The translations under genes were made by a program, and so were the position numbers. Below are positions 16,822 to 25,885 of a stretch of DNA of 64,000 nucleotides, in pieces (position 1 is the stretch's first letter; every line of letters begins with the position of its first letter). Location: NCBI RefSeq assembly GCF_024347395.1, contig NZ_AP025472.1:1302001-1366000 (forward strand). Direction: 5' to 3'. The DNA is from Vibrio cortegadensis (GTDB lineage Bacteria > Pseudomonadota > Gammaproteobacteria > Enterobacterales > Vibrionaceae). The notes beneath the pieces are model-generated. The model had not been told where the DNA came from and made no database searches. It was given only the letters and a program-made list of their open reading frames with translations.

Positions 16822-17115
16822 CTAATCATCTAGTCTTTTCATAGCCTTACGGTAAACATCGCTTCGTTCACGTTTGCCTACAGCTAAGACGGTTACTATG
16901 ATTACGTCATCCTCAACTTTGTATACTAAGCGATAACCTGATTGACGTAGTTTGATTTTATACATGTTATCTGCGCCAGAGAGTTTGGAAGCAGGTATAT
17001 GTGGGTTGTCTAAACGCTCAATCAGCTTTTTCTTGAATTGCTGTTGTAAAGTCGATCCGAGTTTCTTCCACTCTTTGAGTGCGCTCTTTTTGAAATCAAG
17101 CTTATAGGTCATCAA
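16822..17115 (-). CDS. relE: RelE-family toxin (copy 2)
   Basis: Protein identical to the toxin at 4415 and in the same arrangement. Two identical pairs mean that losing one cassette would not free its toxin, since the other antitoxin can protect. Confidence 0.92.
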   Translation of the reverse strand: MMTYKLDFKKSALKEWKKLGSTLQQQFKKKLIERLDNPHIPASKLSGADNMYKIKLRQSGYRLVYKVEDDVIIVTVLAVGKRERSDVYRKAMKRLDD

Positions 17116-17350
17116 TATTTACCGAAATACTCTCTTCTAATTCGCGTTCTTTTGCTATTGTAAGTAGCTCAAGATCTTCGAGTCTGTCCATCATCATTTC
17201 GTATGCTTCGGCTGGAACGCAATAGAAGGCGGGTTCATTTCGATTGAGTACAGCAACAGGTTCACCATAAGCGCTAGTAGCAACTTTCATTGGGTTTGCT
17301 TTTAGTTCAGTTATACTTGCAGCAACATCGGCTAAGATTCTAGTGGTCAT
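17102..17350 (-). CDS. relB: RelB/Phd-type antitoxin (copy 2)
   Basis: Identical to the antitoxin at 4695, including about 60 bp of upstream promoter DNA. The whole cassette was duplicated recently, but the attC sites beyond the two copies have since picked up a few differences. Confidence 0.9.
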   Translation of the reverse strand: MTTRILADVAASITELKANPMKVATSAYGEPVAVLNRNEPAFYCVPAEAYEMMMDRLEDLELLTIAKERELEESISVNIDDL

Positions 17351-17408
17351 TAAATAAGTCCTTTAACTGGTCTTTATAATGGTCATTGTAGCGCATGGTA
17401 AAGTGATA

Positions 17409-17530
17409 TAACAAACAATTTAAGAGTGACTCCCAACGCTTGGCGATTTCACTCCGATTTGAAATTTGTGTTTAAGGCGCAATGGTTCAGTTTGGGTGTT
17501 ATAGCGTTGTCGCACCTTAATTGGGCGTTA
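17409..17530 (+). repeat. attC site 24 (family A)
   Basis: attC of the second relBE cassette; differs from attC 5 at a few positions (TTTAAGGCGC instead of TTTACGGCGC). Confidence 0.94.
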
Positions 17531-17545
17531 GGCATCAGGATAGTT

Positions 17546-18163
17546 ATGGAAATCAAGCAGACGAATCAAGGTAAGAATCAGACTGTTATTAATAACGAGT
17601 CTGGTGTGGTTAATATTGGCAGTGGTCAACGATACGTTGACCTACAAATGCCCGAATTAAGGCATGATCTTAAGCAGATCTCTTCGGAGTCCCAAGGAAA
17701 GTTCATCGCAGGTTTTGTGTTTTCTATAGTTGTACCAGCTCTTGGTTTATTGGCTGATCTACTAGCTATACATCCAGTGTTCGATCTTCCGTTTTGGGTC
17801 TATATCGGGGTATTTTCAGTCGTGTTTTTTACGACTCTGTTTGTATATTTCGATAACTATACGATCTTCAATGCTGATATTCCTGAGTCACCAGGTTTCA
17901 CTCATTTGCACAATGACCGATTGGCAAGTAGAACTGACAGTGGTTATGTTGTTTTTACGTATTCTTGTGGCTGCATTTATCCGAATTGCAAAGGTGAAAT
18001 TCAAATTTCAGAACCACCGCAGAGATACAATGGTAATTACCATTTGTTCGCAAAATGTAGCGTAGGTGGTGAGCAACATTCCTATGGTTTGGACTGTAAT
18101 TTAGTAGCGTATCCAGTACATATTGACTGGAGGAACAAGGAACCTGAGAAGAAAAATGCCTAA
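17546..18163 (+). CDS. Hypothetical membrane protein with Cys-rich C-terminal domain (205 aa)
   Basis: The polar N-terminus (NQGKNQTVINNESGVVNIG) resembles linker repeats seen before effector domains in some conflict proteins. Two transmembrane helices follow (about 53-75 and 82-102). The cytoplasmic or periplasmic C-terminal domain has CGCIYPNC and two later Cys residues (KCSVGG, LDCNL), possibly a zinc site. CAGGATAG precedes ATG 17546. Family not recognised; a link to defence is only a guess. Confidence 0.65.
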   Translation: MEIKQTNQGKNQTVINNESGVVNIGSGQRYVDLQMPELRHDLKQISSESQGKFIAGFVFSIVVPALGLLADLLAIHPVFDLPFWVYIGVFSVVFFTTLFVYFDNYTIFNADIPESPGFTHLHNDRLASRTDSGYVVFTYSCGCIYPNCKGEIQISEPPQRYNGNYHLFAKCSVGGEQHSYGLDCNLVAYPVHIDWRNKEPEKKNA

Positions 18164-18282
18164 CAAAGCGTTCAAGACGGACTCCCAACGCTTGGTGTTT
18201 TCGGCTTACTTTAAATTTAGTGTATATGTCACAATGGCTTAGGTCGGGTGGTTGGCGTTGCTCGCCACTTAACGCGGCGTTA
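18161..18282 (+). repeat. attC site 25 (family B variant)
   Basis: B-type site starting TAACAAAGCGTTCAAG; ATGCCTAAC pairs with GTTAGGCAT. Confidence 0.92.
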
Positions 18283-18370
18283 GGCTTCAGGACGTAGATT
18301 GTGATTTAAATCAAAATTCAATTTATTTCATATTGTTATGATTCTTTCTCTTACAAATCAAGGTGATAAT

Positions 18371-18850
18371 ATGAAAAGAAAAACCAGCGTACTACTGTTA
18401 ACATTACTTTCTGCCTCATCTTTTGCTGGAGCCCCTGATTTCATCAACTTTGCTGTGAACCAAGCGCATAAACATGGCTTTAAAGGTTGTGATTCGGCAA
18501 TAAAGAAAGTTTATGAAAATGCCGGAGGTACTGATATTCGAGTTAATGTTACTGTTGACAATAGTAATCCTAACTTTTTGTCAATGGTTAGTTCATGGGG
18601 CTCTAAAGGTGACTCTGTATTAAATAAAACCACTTTTATCAAAGAAGGCAAAAAATGCCACTATGATTTAACCGGTGTATTACATACAACTAAGTCTTGC
18701 TTAGCATATGCCAAAGAAAACTCCAATTTTGACTACACTGCTGAAACTGGTGATTATATTTGGATGGAAAATAAAGGGGGAGTATTAATGCTGCTCCACC
18801 CTGCGGGTAGCGGTTGTGTTGCCACATACTCTTACGATCAAAAGTCGTAA
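18371..18850 (+). CDS. Secreted hypothetical protein (159 aa)
   Basis: A signal peptide (KRK, hydrophobic core, SSFA before GAPDF, residues 1-19) sends it to the periplasm. The mature part has four Cys residues (FKGCDSA, KKCHYD, TKSCLAY, GSGCVATY) that may form two disulfides. ATG 18371 with AAGGTGAT is preferred over ATG 18338, which would give a poorer signal. Family unknown. Confidence 0.7.
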   Translation: MKRKTSVLLLTLLSASSFAGAPDFINFAVNQAHKHGFKGCDSAIKKVYENAGGTDIRVNVTVDNSNPNFLSMVSSWGSKGDSVLNKTTFIKEGKKCHYDLTGVLHTTKSCLAYAKENSNFDYTAETGDYIWMENKGGVLMLLHPAGSGCVATYSYDQKS

Positions 18851-18862
18851 TTAAGAGAAGCC

Positions 18863-18981
18863 TAACAAACAATTTAACCTGACTTACAACGCGTGGCAGT
18901 TTTACTTCTAATCGGTTTTAGTGATTTTGGCGCAGTGCAGAACCTCTGCATTGCGTTGCTGCGCAAGTTAATTGGGCGTTA
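18863..18981 (+). repeat. attC site 26 (family D)
   Basis: 119-bp family D site; GAAGCCTAAC pairs with GTTAGGCTTC. Confidence 0.92.
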
Positions 18982-19427
18982 TATTGCATAAGATTCAAAG
19001 GGTTAAATTATCCGTTTATCTTTGTTCTGCGTTCGAACTACACACCTGTTCTTTTCGTGAAAAATGCCATCAAAATGACCATCGCACGTAGAAAGTTTGT
19101 CGGCTAATTAGCTGCAACGTCACGCAAGTCTCCTCGTTAGTAAGTTTTGTTGGTTCAAGTTCATTTTGCGCGGTTTCTTTTTGGTGGGAACTTCATTGAA
19201 AATCGTGGCTTCAGCGCACTTTGTTGTCAGGTTTCTCGCTCGAATTCTTTGTCATTCTGGCTAACAGAACCATTCAAATTTTGCCTAGTTTCGTTTCTTT
19301 GCCAAGTGCGTTTTGTTGTCTATGGTTGAGTTTCGAACTATCCATTTTACATCTGAGTTCAAAGCCAGTAGATTTGTAGTCAATTCAGCACCTTGGCGCT
19401 AGACTTGGCTTTGTCGTGCGGGCAATA
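18982..19427 (+). other. ORF-less repeated cassette, copy 4
   Basis: More diverged in its 3' half (CATTCTGGCTAACAGAACC). The plus-strand frame is stopped early. The minus-strand micro-frames persist, with a synonymous CGA/AGA difference in the second. Confidence 0.78.
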
Positions 19428-19549
19428 TAACAAAGCATTTAAGAGGGATTCTCAACGCTTGGCATTTTTGCTTTTACTTCAAATTTAGTGTTTAAGGTAC
19501 ATTGCTTTAGGTTGGGTGGATGCGTTGTTCACCCCTTAATGCGGCGTTA
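19428..19549 (+). repeat. attC site 27 (family C)
   Basis: attC of ORF-less copy 4. Confidence 0.92.
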
Positions 19550-19563
19550 GGGCACAGGGCGAA

Positions 19564-20100
19564 ATGGACAGAATCATAGAATTAATCAAACAAGATCCAG
19601 TTAGAGTTAACGCTTTGAAGTGTGTATCTCAACTGGGTTTACCTCAATGCTATATTGCAACAGGTTTTGTCCGAAATCTTGTGTGGGATGCATTACATGG
19701 TTTTCAGGTGGCGACACCATTGAATGATGCTGATGTTATCTATTTCGCACCTGACGAGCGAGATCCTAATGCATTTCTATACTATGAAGCTCAGCTTAAA
19801 CAGGTAATGCCGGAAATTAATTGGCAAGTTCGAAATCAGGCAATAATGCACACTCGCAATGGTGACTTACCTTATACAAGTTCACTGGACGCTATGAGCT
19901 ACTGGCCAGAGAAAGAAACGGCAATTGCTATCCGACAAGTTGTTCCCGAAAAGTACGAATGCATATCAGCTTTTGGGTATGAATCATTATTTGGTTACTG
20001 TGTCACACATAACCCGAAAAGATCACAAGAAACGTTTAAAAGTCGTGTAAATTCAAAAGGGTGGTTAGTAAAGTGGCCATCTTTGAGAATAGTGCCCTAA
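19564..20100 (+). CDS. Nucleotidyltransferase-family protein (NTP_transf_6-like)
   Basis: A 178-residue protein with the nucleotidyltransferase core of the DUF925 family: a YIATGFVRNLVWDALHG helix-turn (about 30-46) and NDADVIYF (about 54-61), where the DxD-like pair would bind metal. It ends with SWPSLRIV-type strand residues. Target unknown. AGGGCG precedes the ATG. Cassette start GTTAGGGCAC pairs with GTGCCCTAAC. Confidence 0.82.
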   Translation: MDRIIELIKQDPVRVNALKCVSQLGLPQCYIATGFVRNLVWDALHGFQVATPLNDADVIYFAPDERDPNAFLYYEAQLKQVMPEINWQVRNQAIMHTRNGDLPYTSSLDAMSYWPEKETAIAIRQVVPEKYECISAFGYESLFGYCVTHNPKRSQETFKSRVNSKGWLVKWPSLRIVP

Positions 20101-20219
20101 CAAACAATTTAAGAGTGACTCCTAACGCTTGTCGATTTCACTCTGATTTGAATTTTGTGTTTACGGTGCAGTGGTTTAGTTTGGATGTTATAGCGTTGTC
20201 GCACCTTAATTGGGCGTTA
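20098..20219 (+). repeat. attC site 28 (family A)
   Basis: Family A site that also supplies the stop codon of the nucleotidyltransferase gene. Confidence 0.95.
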
Positions 20220-20664
20220 TATTGCATAAGATTCAAAGGGTTAAATTATTCGTTTATCTTTGTTCTGCGTCCGAGCTACACACCTGTTCGTTTCGTGAAA
20301 GTTGCCATCAAAATGACCATCGCACGTAGAATGTTTGTCGGTTAATTAGCTGCAACGTCACGCAAGTCTTCTCGTTAGTAAGTTTTGCTGGCTCAAGTTC
20401 ATTCTGCGCGGCTTCTTTTTCGTGGAAGCTAAATTGAAAATCGTGGTTTCAGCGCACTTTGCCGTCAGGGTTCTCGCTCAAATTCTTTGTCATTCTAGCT
20501 AATCGAATTGCTCAAATTTGCCTAATTTCGTTTCTTGGCCAAGTGCGTTTTGTTGTCTATGATTGAGTTTCGAACTATCCGTTTTACTTCTGAGTTCAAA
20601 GTCAGTAGATTTGTAACCAATTCAGCACCTTGGCGCTAAACTTGGCTCTGTCGTGCGGGCAATA
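20220..20664 (+). other. ORF-less repeated cassette, copy 5
   Basis: Same ends as the others; diverged centre (GTGGAAGCTAAATTG). Its attC is family C. Confidence 0.78.
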
Positions 20665-20786
20665 TAACAAAGCATTTAAGAGGGATTCTCAACGCTTGGT
20701 ATTTTTGCATCTACTTCAAATTTAGTGTTTACGGTACAATGCTTTAGGTTGGGTGGAGGCGTTGTTCACCCCTTAATGCGGCGTTA
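20665..20786 (+). repeat. attC site 29 (family C)
   Basis: attC of ORF-less copy 5, with CTTGGTATTTTTG in the left arm. Confidence 0.92.
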
Positions 20787-20802
20787 TACGAATTGGGAAA
20801 AT

Positions 20803-21288
20803 ATGAATAACATTCAAAAGTTCGACGAGTTGGTGGCAATGCTGCTAGCTCATTTATATGAAAACTTCCCTCGAAGAACTGAAATTGATGCTTTTGAGTT
20901 TCTCGGTATCGAGTTTGAGCATAGCTCATTCCTTGATGATAACGAGGGGTATGAAGAATATACAAGTAAATGCCAAGAGGCTGACTTTTTACTTGATACA
21001 GCTCTTTGGCTTATTGATTCGGGCTTTCTGTACGGGAAAATAGAGAATGAAATGGCAGGGTTTTATACATCGAAGAAGTGTATTGATGTAACTCTGTCTC
21101 CAAAAGGACTGGAGCTTCTCAAGTTAGTTCCTAGCTCTTTAGAAGTTAGTCAAAATCTAGGGGACAAGCTTGTTGATACTCTCAATCAAGGTGCAAAAGA
21201 TGCTGGTTCGAAATTAGTAAGCGAAGCATTAACCAAATTTGGTTCGGTGAACCAGTTAATGAGCTTATTTAGTAACTTGGGTGGGTAA
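20803..21288 (+). CDS. Hypothetical protein with winged-helix-like N-terminus (161 aa)
   Basis: ATG 20803 follows GGGAAAAT; the frame left of it is attC read-through. Residues 1-105 look like a small winged-helix domain ending in a VTLSPKGLELLKLVP segment, the usual wing of transcription-factor-like proteins. Residues about 115-161 (LGDKLVDTLNQGAKDAGSKL onward) form an amphipathic helix pair that could meet a membrane. Similar domain pairs exist in cassette and defence genes, but I cannot name the family. Confidence 0.62.
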   Translation: MNNIQKFDELVAMLLAHLYENFPRRTEIDAFEFLGIEFEHSSFLDDNEGYEEYTSKCQEADFLLDTALWLIDSGFLYGKIENEMAGFYTSKKCIDVTLSPKGLELLKLVPSSLEVSQNLGDKLVDTLNQGAKDAGSKLVSEALTKFGSVNQLMSLFSNLGG

Positions 21289-21320
21289 ATTCGTATAACA
21301 AGAGACTATGGCGTCAATAG

Positions 21321-22276
21321 TTAATTTTTGACGCTATTTTTATCCCACATCACACCGTCTCTCAGCATTGAATTTAAAATCACAACCATCTTCCTCATAC
21401 AAGCAACTATCGCTACTTTTTTTGGTTTTCCTGCTGCAAGTAATCGTTCATAAATTGCCTTGAAAACTGGGTTACACTGAATAGTTGACATCATCGCCAT
21501 ATACATAACGGTCCTAACTTGAGCTCGCCCTCCTTGTATCATCCGTTTGCCTTTGAAGCGGCCGCTCTCTCTTGTTATTGGTGCGACACCAATGAGCGAA
21601 GATGCTTGTTTATTGGAGATAAACCCTAATTCGGGCACATTGCTAATTAAGGAGGCCGCAAGGACCTTACCCACGCCAGGCATGCTTTGGAGAATCGCAT
21701 TCTTGGCTTGATACTCAGGACAGCTATCAATCAGTTTCGCTATCTTTGCTTCAACTTTTTCTATCTGATTCTTCAGAGCGGTAAGGATAGGAGTAATGGT
21801 TGATGAGATATTCTTTGGTAATATTTGTAGCCGATTTCTTTCCATGGTTTGCATGGTGAGTAGCTGGTTGCGCCTTGCGACTAAGTCACTCATAAGGCGA
21901 ATGTTTTCGCTTTTCAGTTTGGTGAGTTCGGGTTGCATACGTTCAGCATAATGTGCAATAAGAGCAGCATCTAATCGGTCGTTTTAGCTCGTTGTCCAGT
22001 GGCACCTGCGAACTTTTAATACGCAACGGATTAGCAATCACATAAGGTAATTTGGCTTTATCGCATTCGAGTATGAAGGGCATTTCTAATCGGCCAGTCG
22101 CTTCGATGACGATGCGCTGAGGTTTGTGTTTCTTAATGGTTTTGATGGCATCACGGATGCCTTTTTTCGGTGTTTGGGACAGTGAAGTAAATGTCGAGAG
22201 GGCGGATGTAAATATCTAATTGTGACTTGCCAGTATCAACGCCGACATTAATGTTTTGAAGTGTATTTGTATTCAT
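21321..22276 (-). pseudogene. IS110-family transposase, frameshifted (copy 1)
   Basis: Compared with the intact copies it gains one T near 22161-22166 and loses one T near 21982 and one near 22013, so the N-terminal RuvC-like (DEDD) half is out of frame. Only the last 205 residues, including the C-terminal Tnp_20 domain with the serine motif, read through from an internal ATG at 21938. It is inactive as written, unless the homopolymer changes are sequencing errors. Confidence 0.88.
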
Positions 22277-22482
22277 AATAAGCTAACTCTTGCTTGCAAA
22301 TGCGGGCTCGAGACCCAGAAGACTATTCGAGTGTGGTGCTTGGAGTTCTATCTGGCGTTCGAACTTGTTATCGGTCTCTCAATAGAGGAGCCATCATTTA
22401 ATCGAACTACCAAATAGAAGAACTTTAGTTGCAGCTAAAGTCTGGGTCTCACCTTACCCGATTGGAGTGCCTATTATCCATA
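22277..22482 (-). ncRNA. Candidate IS110 bridge RNA region, copy 1
   Basis: Non-coding end of the element, same sequence as in copies 2 and 3. On the plus strand TTGTTAT lies at 22365-22371 and ATTTAA at 22396-22401. See the entry at 35297. Confidence 0.45.
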
Positions 22483-22617
22483 CAAACAATTTAAGAGTGA
22501 CTCCTAACGCTTGTCGATTTCACTCTGATTTGAATTTTGTGTTTACGGCGCAGTGGTTTAGTTTGGGTGTTATAGCGTTGTCGCACCTTAATTGGGCGTT
22601 ATGCACTTAGGTGGAAA

Positions 22618-23031
22618 ATGAAGTATCAAATTCAAATTACATCATTACTTCTCCTTGCTGGGTGCGGAGAAATCGTAGTAGAAGATGGTTGTTTTGAACC
22701 GATTGAAATGAATGTCAACTATCTTTTTAAAAGCGAAAGTGTCAGGGCAATACCATTGGAAGGGTATGGCGAAGAACAGTTTTTACGAAGCCATGATATT
22801 GTTGGCTATGTTTACGAAAATAGTAGGTATTCAATTGTAAAACATGATGCAAGTTTAAAATTCACAGGCCGAGTTTTTAAAAGTACACCAAGTTGGGCTG
22901 AACGTTACCTGGGTGGTAGTTCAGAACATATAATGTTTGAAGCTGTTTACGAAGAGTTGAATTATGTGGTGTTTAATCATGAGCCACAGAGTCAGAAACT
23001 TCCGTACCTTGTTGAAAGGTGCCACTTTTAG
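22618..23031 (+). CDS. Small lipoprotein (137 aa)
   Basis: A short hydrophobic leader ends in the lipobox LAGC (Cys16), so the protein should be lipidated and exported. The mature domain contains three further Cys residues (CFEPIE near the start, VERCHF at the end) and beta-rich segments; family unknown. AGGTGG lies before the ATG. The cassette start GTTATGCACTT pairs with ACGTGCATAAC. Confidence 0.7.
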   Translation: MKYQIQITSLLLLAGCGEIVVEDGCFEPIEMNVNYLFKSESVRAIPLEGYGEEQFLRSHDIVGYVYENSRYSIVKHDASLKFTGRVFKSTPSWAERYLGGSSEHIMFEAVYEELNYVVFNHEPQSQKLPYLVERCHF

Positions 23032-23039
23032 AACGTGCA

Positions 23040-23154
23040 TAACAAATGCTTTAAGACGGACTGCCAACCTTCGGCACTTTTGGTTTGGTTGAGTTTTGTG
23101 ATTACGGTGGCTTGCTTAAGTGTCTTCTGTTGGCAGCCACTTAAGCAGGCGTTA
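23040..23154 (+). repeat. attC site 31 (unique type)
   Basis: 115 bp, starting TAACAAATGCTTTAAG and ending CTTAAGCAGGCGTTA. The centre CCAACCTTCGGC and GTTGGCAGCC differs from the other families, so this cassette may come from another source. Confidence 0.88.
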
Positions 23155-23185
23155 GGCATAAGGTTTGTATTCGAGGATGAGTTTA

Positions 23186-23665
23186 ATGGAAATAAAGGAT
23201 TATTTTTACGCCATCGGAATTGTTGTTACCGCAATAATTAGTATTTTTAATATTGTTAATAATCATAAGAATAGTAAAAAAACATCATTTATAAATACAG
23301 TAACAAGTGAAAGAGTAAAATGGCTTGATAAGTTAAGACAGAATATTTCAGATTTCTGTGGCTTAACTCATACATGGACTCGAATGAATAAAACAGATAT
23401 TCCCGAGTGCACTAAAATTTTGGGTGAAATCGATAAACTGCGCTATTTGATACGATTACAACTAAACCCGAAAAAAGAAAAAGGCATACCAAATGCCGAT
23501 ATGATAATTGAAAACCTAATCTCTAAGATACCTGAGTTAACTGATATCAGTAAAAGAGAAGAGTTAGATAGTGCTATGGCTGAGCTAATTGTTAAGAGCC
23601 AGGAGTTATTAAAAGACGAGTGGGAGAAAGTAAAACTGGAATCAAAAAATGGTGAGATTAAGTAG
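23186..23665 (+). CDS. Hypothetical membrane-anchored protein (159 aa)
   Basis: ATG 23186 has GAGG 8 bases upstream; earlier TTG and ATG codons at 23165 and 23177 are less well placed. One N-terminal transmembrane helix (about 7-25, FYAIGIVVTAIISIFNIV), then a charged helical body with SERVKWLDKLRQNISDF and a C-terminal coiled coil. Such one-helix proteins recur in this array; function unknown. Confidence 0.65.
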   Translation: MEIKDYFYAIGIVVTAIISIFNIVNNHKNSKKTSFINTVTSERVKWLDKLRQNISDFCGLTHTWTRMNKTDIPECTKILGEIDKLRYLIRLQLNPKKEKGIPNADMIIENLISKIPELTDISKREELDSAMAELIVKSQELLKDEWEKVKLESKNGEIK

Positions 23666-23696
23666 TTAACTGATTGTTTATAAAGTACTAAATGCC

Positions 23697-23817
23697 TAAC
23701 AAAGCGTTTAAGACGGATTCCCAACGCTTGGCATTTTTGGTTTGATTCAGCTTTAGTGTTTACGGCACAATGGTTTAGGCAAGGTGGTAGCGTTGCTCAC
23801 CACTTAACGCGGCGTTA
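23697..23817 (+). repeat. attC site 32 (family B)
   Basis: 121-bp site ending GCGGCGTTA; IS3 copy 2 begins 4 bp further on. Confidence 0.93.
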
Positions 23818-23888
23818 TAAGCCCGAGTACCCCACGTTTAGTAGACACTTTACTAAGTTAGATCTAGGGTCTAATTGAGAGGTGATTT

Positions 23889-24197
23889 ATGGCTAAACAT
23901 CGTAATCCAGCGTATACCGAAGAATTCCGCAAAGAAGCAGTTCGTCTGTCCGAGCTTCCAGGTCGTACAGCCGCATCCGTTGCGAAAGAGTTGGGCGTCA
24001 GCGCCCAACAGATTGCTAACTGGAAGCGTCAATTTAACCGCTTGTCTGATAAACAGTTTAACACCTTAGACGGTGTTGATTACTCCAAGAAAGAATCCGA
24101 AGAACTGCGAGCGCTTAAGCGCGAAAACAAACGACTTAAAGATGAGATGGAATTCCTAAAGAAGGTCTCGGCGTACTTCGCGAAGCAGCAAGAGTGA
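23889..24197 (+). CDS. IS3-family transposase OrfA (copy 2)
   Basis: Same 102-residue helix-turn-helix protein as copy 1, with ELPGR at residues 20-24 where copies 3 and 4 have ELPSR. Intact. Confidence 0.9.
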   Translation: MAKHRNPAYTEEFRKEAVRLSELPGRTAASVAKELGVSAQQIANWKRQFNRLSDKQFNTLDGVDYSKKESEELRALKRENKRLKDEMEFLKKVSAYFAKQQE

Positions 24198-25047
24198 AGT
24201 ACGAGTTCATCGAAAGTTATGTGGGTGAGTATGCCGTTGTTCTTATGTGTTGTGCATTAGGCGTGTCCCCGAGTGGTTACTACAAATGGTTAGGTCGCTC
24301 GCTTAGCGAGCGAGCAAAAGCGTCGAAGCCGCTTTGAACAGCTAGTTATGTGTACCTTTGCCGAGTATCGGGCTAGGTATGGTTCAGTTCGCTTAGCTGA
24401 AGAGTTAAAACAAAGCAGGCTATGCCTGCAGTGTGAACTATATTGCTGATATTATGACGAAAAAGGGTATTAAGGCTCGAAATGGAAAAGGGTTTAAATA
24501 CAGTAAAGATGTCGCGGCGATGACGAATGTCGCCGATAATTTATTGCGTAGAGACTTTGAGGCCGAGAGCCCCAACCAGAAGTGGGTCACCGACATCACC
24601 TATATCTGGGTAAAGAGCCGTTGGCTCTATCTTGCGACAGTGTTAGACCTTCACTCGAGACGCATTGTGGGTTGGTCATTAGACACCAATATGACAGAGG
24701 TGCTCATCACCAACGCTTTGAAAATGGCGTTTAAGTCACGCAAGCCGCCGAAAGGCGTCTTAATCCACTCAGACCGTGGTGTACAATACAGAGCTTATAA
24801 GTATCAGGACTTCATGCGAAAGCATGGAGGCGTACCAAGCATGAGCCGTCAGGGTAACTGTTGGGACAATGCAGTAATGGAGTCGTTCTTCAGTCGACTG
24901 AAAGTCGAATTGATTTACGCAGAAGATTATCAAACAATCGAAGAAGCCCGAATGGGGATCTTCGAATATATCGAAGTGTTCTACAATCGAAAAAGAAGAC
25001 ACTCAGCGTTGGGGCATGTCAGCCCCGTTGAGTACGAAAGTATGTAG
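24194..25047 (+). pseudogene. IS3-family transposase OrfB, frameshifted (copy 2)
   Basis: One added A near 24317 (GCAAAAGCG for GCAAAGCG) and one near 24409 (TTAAAACAAAG for TTAAACAAAG) put residues around 42-75 out of frame and the rest into a third register. The DDE core is encoded but can only be reached by an internal start near 24433. No functional full-length product is expected as written. Confidence 0.88.
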
Positions 25048-25101
25048 TTATGTACTGTCTACTTTTTGTGGGGTACACCAAAGCTTCCAAGAGGAATCAA
25101 G

Positions 25102-25734
25102 TTGAACAACTATTTTGAAAGCCCTTTTGTGGGTAAATCATTGAAAGAACAAGTTACGAACCCAAACATCATTGTGGGTGAACACAGTTACTATTCTGGT
25201 TATTATCATAATCATAGTTTCGATGATTGTGCTCGTTACTTGCTACCGGATAGAACTGATATTGATAAGTTAATTATCGGAAGTTACTGCTCAATTGGTT
25301 CTGGTGCTGTGTTTATGATGGCAGGGAATCAAGGGCATCAAAATAACTGGGTCAGTACATTTCCATTTTTCTATCAAGACAATGAAAATTTCGCGGATGC
25401 TAAAGATGGTTTTGAGCGTTCGGGTGACACGATCATTGGTAATGATGTATGGATTGGCACTGAAGCCATGATTATGAGTGGTGTATCTGTCGGCGATGGT
25501 GCAATTATCGCAAGTCGTGCAGTCGTTACCAAAGATGTCGCTCCTTATTCAATAGTCGGCTCAAACCCAGCCAAACATATACGTTACAGGTTCACAGAGG
25601 CTGAGATATCTAAGTTGTTAGAAATGAAGTGGTGGGAATGGAGCGACGAACAAGTTAAGGGAGCTATGAGCTTAATGTGTTCTTCAAGTATCGATGGTCT
25701 TTATGATTATTGGAAAACGTTAGTACGCTTCTAA
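25102..25734 (+). CDS. catB: CatB-type chloramphenicol acetyltransferase (copy 1)
   Basis: A 210-residue hexapeptide acetyltransferase very close to integron CatB proteins: N-terminus NNYFESPFVGKSLKEQV, active-site region AGNQGH, repeats IGNDVWIGTEAMIMSGVSVG and the ending VGSNPAKHIRYRF. CatB trimers transfer acetyl from acetyl-CoA to chloramphenicol; resistance from chromosomal copies depends on expression. TTG start with GAGG 7 bases upstream. IS3 copy 2 lies about 20 bp upstream and could change its expression. A second copy is at 47526. Confidence 0.92.
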   Translation: MNNYFESPFVGKSLKEQVTNPNIIVGEHSYYSGYYHNHSFDDCARYLLPDRTDIDKLIIGSYCSIGSGAVFMMAGNQGHQNNWVSTFPFFYQDNENFADAKDGFERSGDTIIGNDVWIGTEAMIMSGVSVGDGAIIASRAVVTKDVAPYSIVGSNPAKHIRYRFTEAEISKLLEMKWWEWSDEQVKGAMSLMCSSSIDGLYDYWKTLVRF

Positions 25735-25853
25735 CAAACAATTTAAGAGTGACTCCTAACGCTTGGCGAGTTCACTTCGATTTGAAATTTGTGTTTACGG
25801 TGCAATGGTTTAGCTTGGGTGTTATAGCGTTGTCGCACCTTAATTGGGCGTTA
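25732..25853 (+). repeat. attC site 33 (family A)
   Basis: attC of catB copy 1. GCTTCTAAC has one mismatch to the cassette start GTTATAAGC, where copy 2 matches fully. Confidence 0.94.
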
Positions 25854-25885
25854 TATGCTTTATCGAAAAAATTAAGAGGTCGGTA

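Larger units (their letters stand above)
21302..22482 (-). mobile_element. IS110-family insertion sequence, copy 1 (1,181 bp, defective)
   Basis: Same element as at 34321 and 48719, one base shorter because of three homopolymer length changes in the transposase gene. It has no terminal inverted repeats; the target trinucleotide CAA is present on both sides. The transposase lies on the minus strand with a 206-bp non-coding end before its start. Confidence 0.9.
21296..22601 (+). repeat. attC site 30 (family A), split by IS110 copy 1
   Basis: The site begins TAACAA at 21296-21301, is broken by the IS, and resumes CAAACAATTTAAG at 22483, ending at 22601. Removing the IS and one CAA rebuilds a standard family A attC. 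The split site should not fold or recombine. Confidence 0.9.
23822..25080 (+). mobile_element. IS3-family insertion sequence, copy 2 (1,259 bp, defective)
   Basis: Flanked by AAG direct repeats (23819-23821 and 25081-25083) inside the start of a catB cassette; the uninterrupted start GTTATAAGCTTCC is seen at 47500. Two extra A bases in homopolymers break orfB. Confidence 0.92.
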
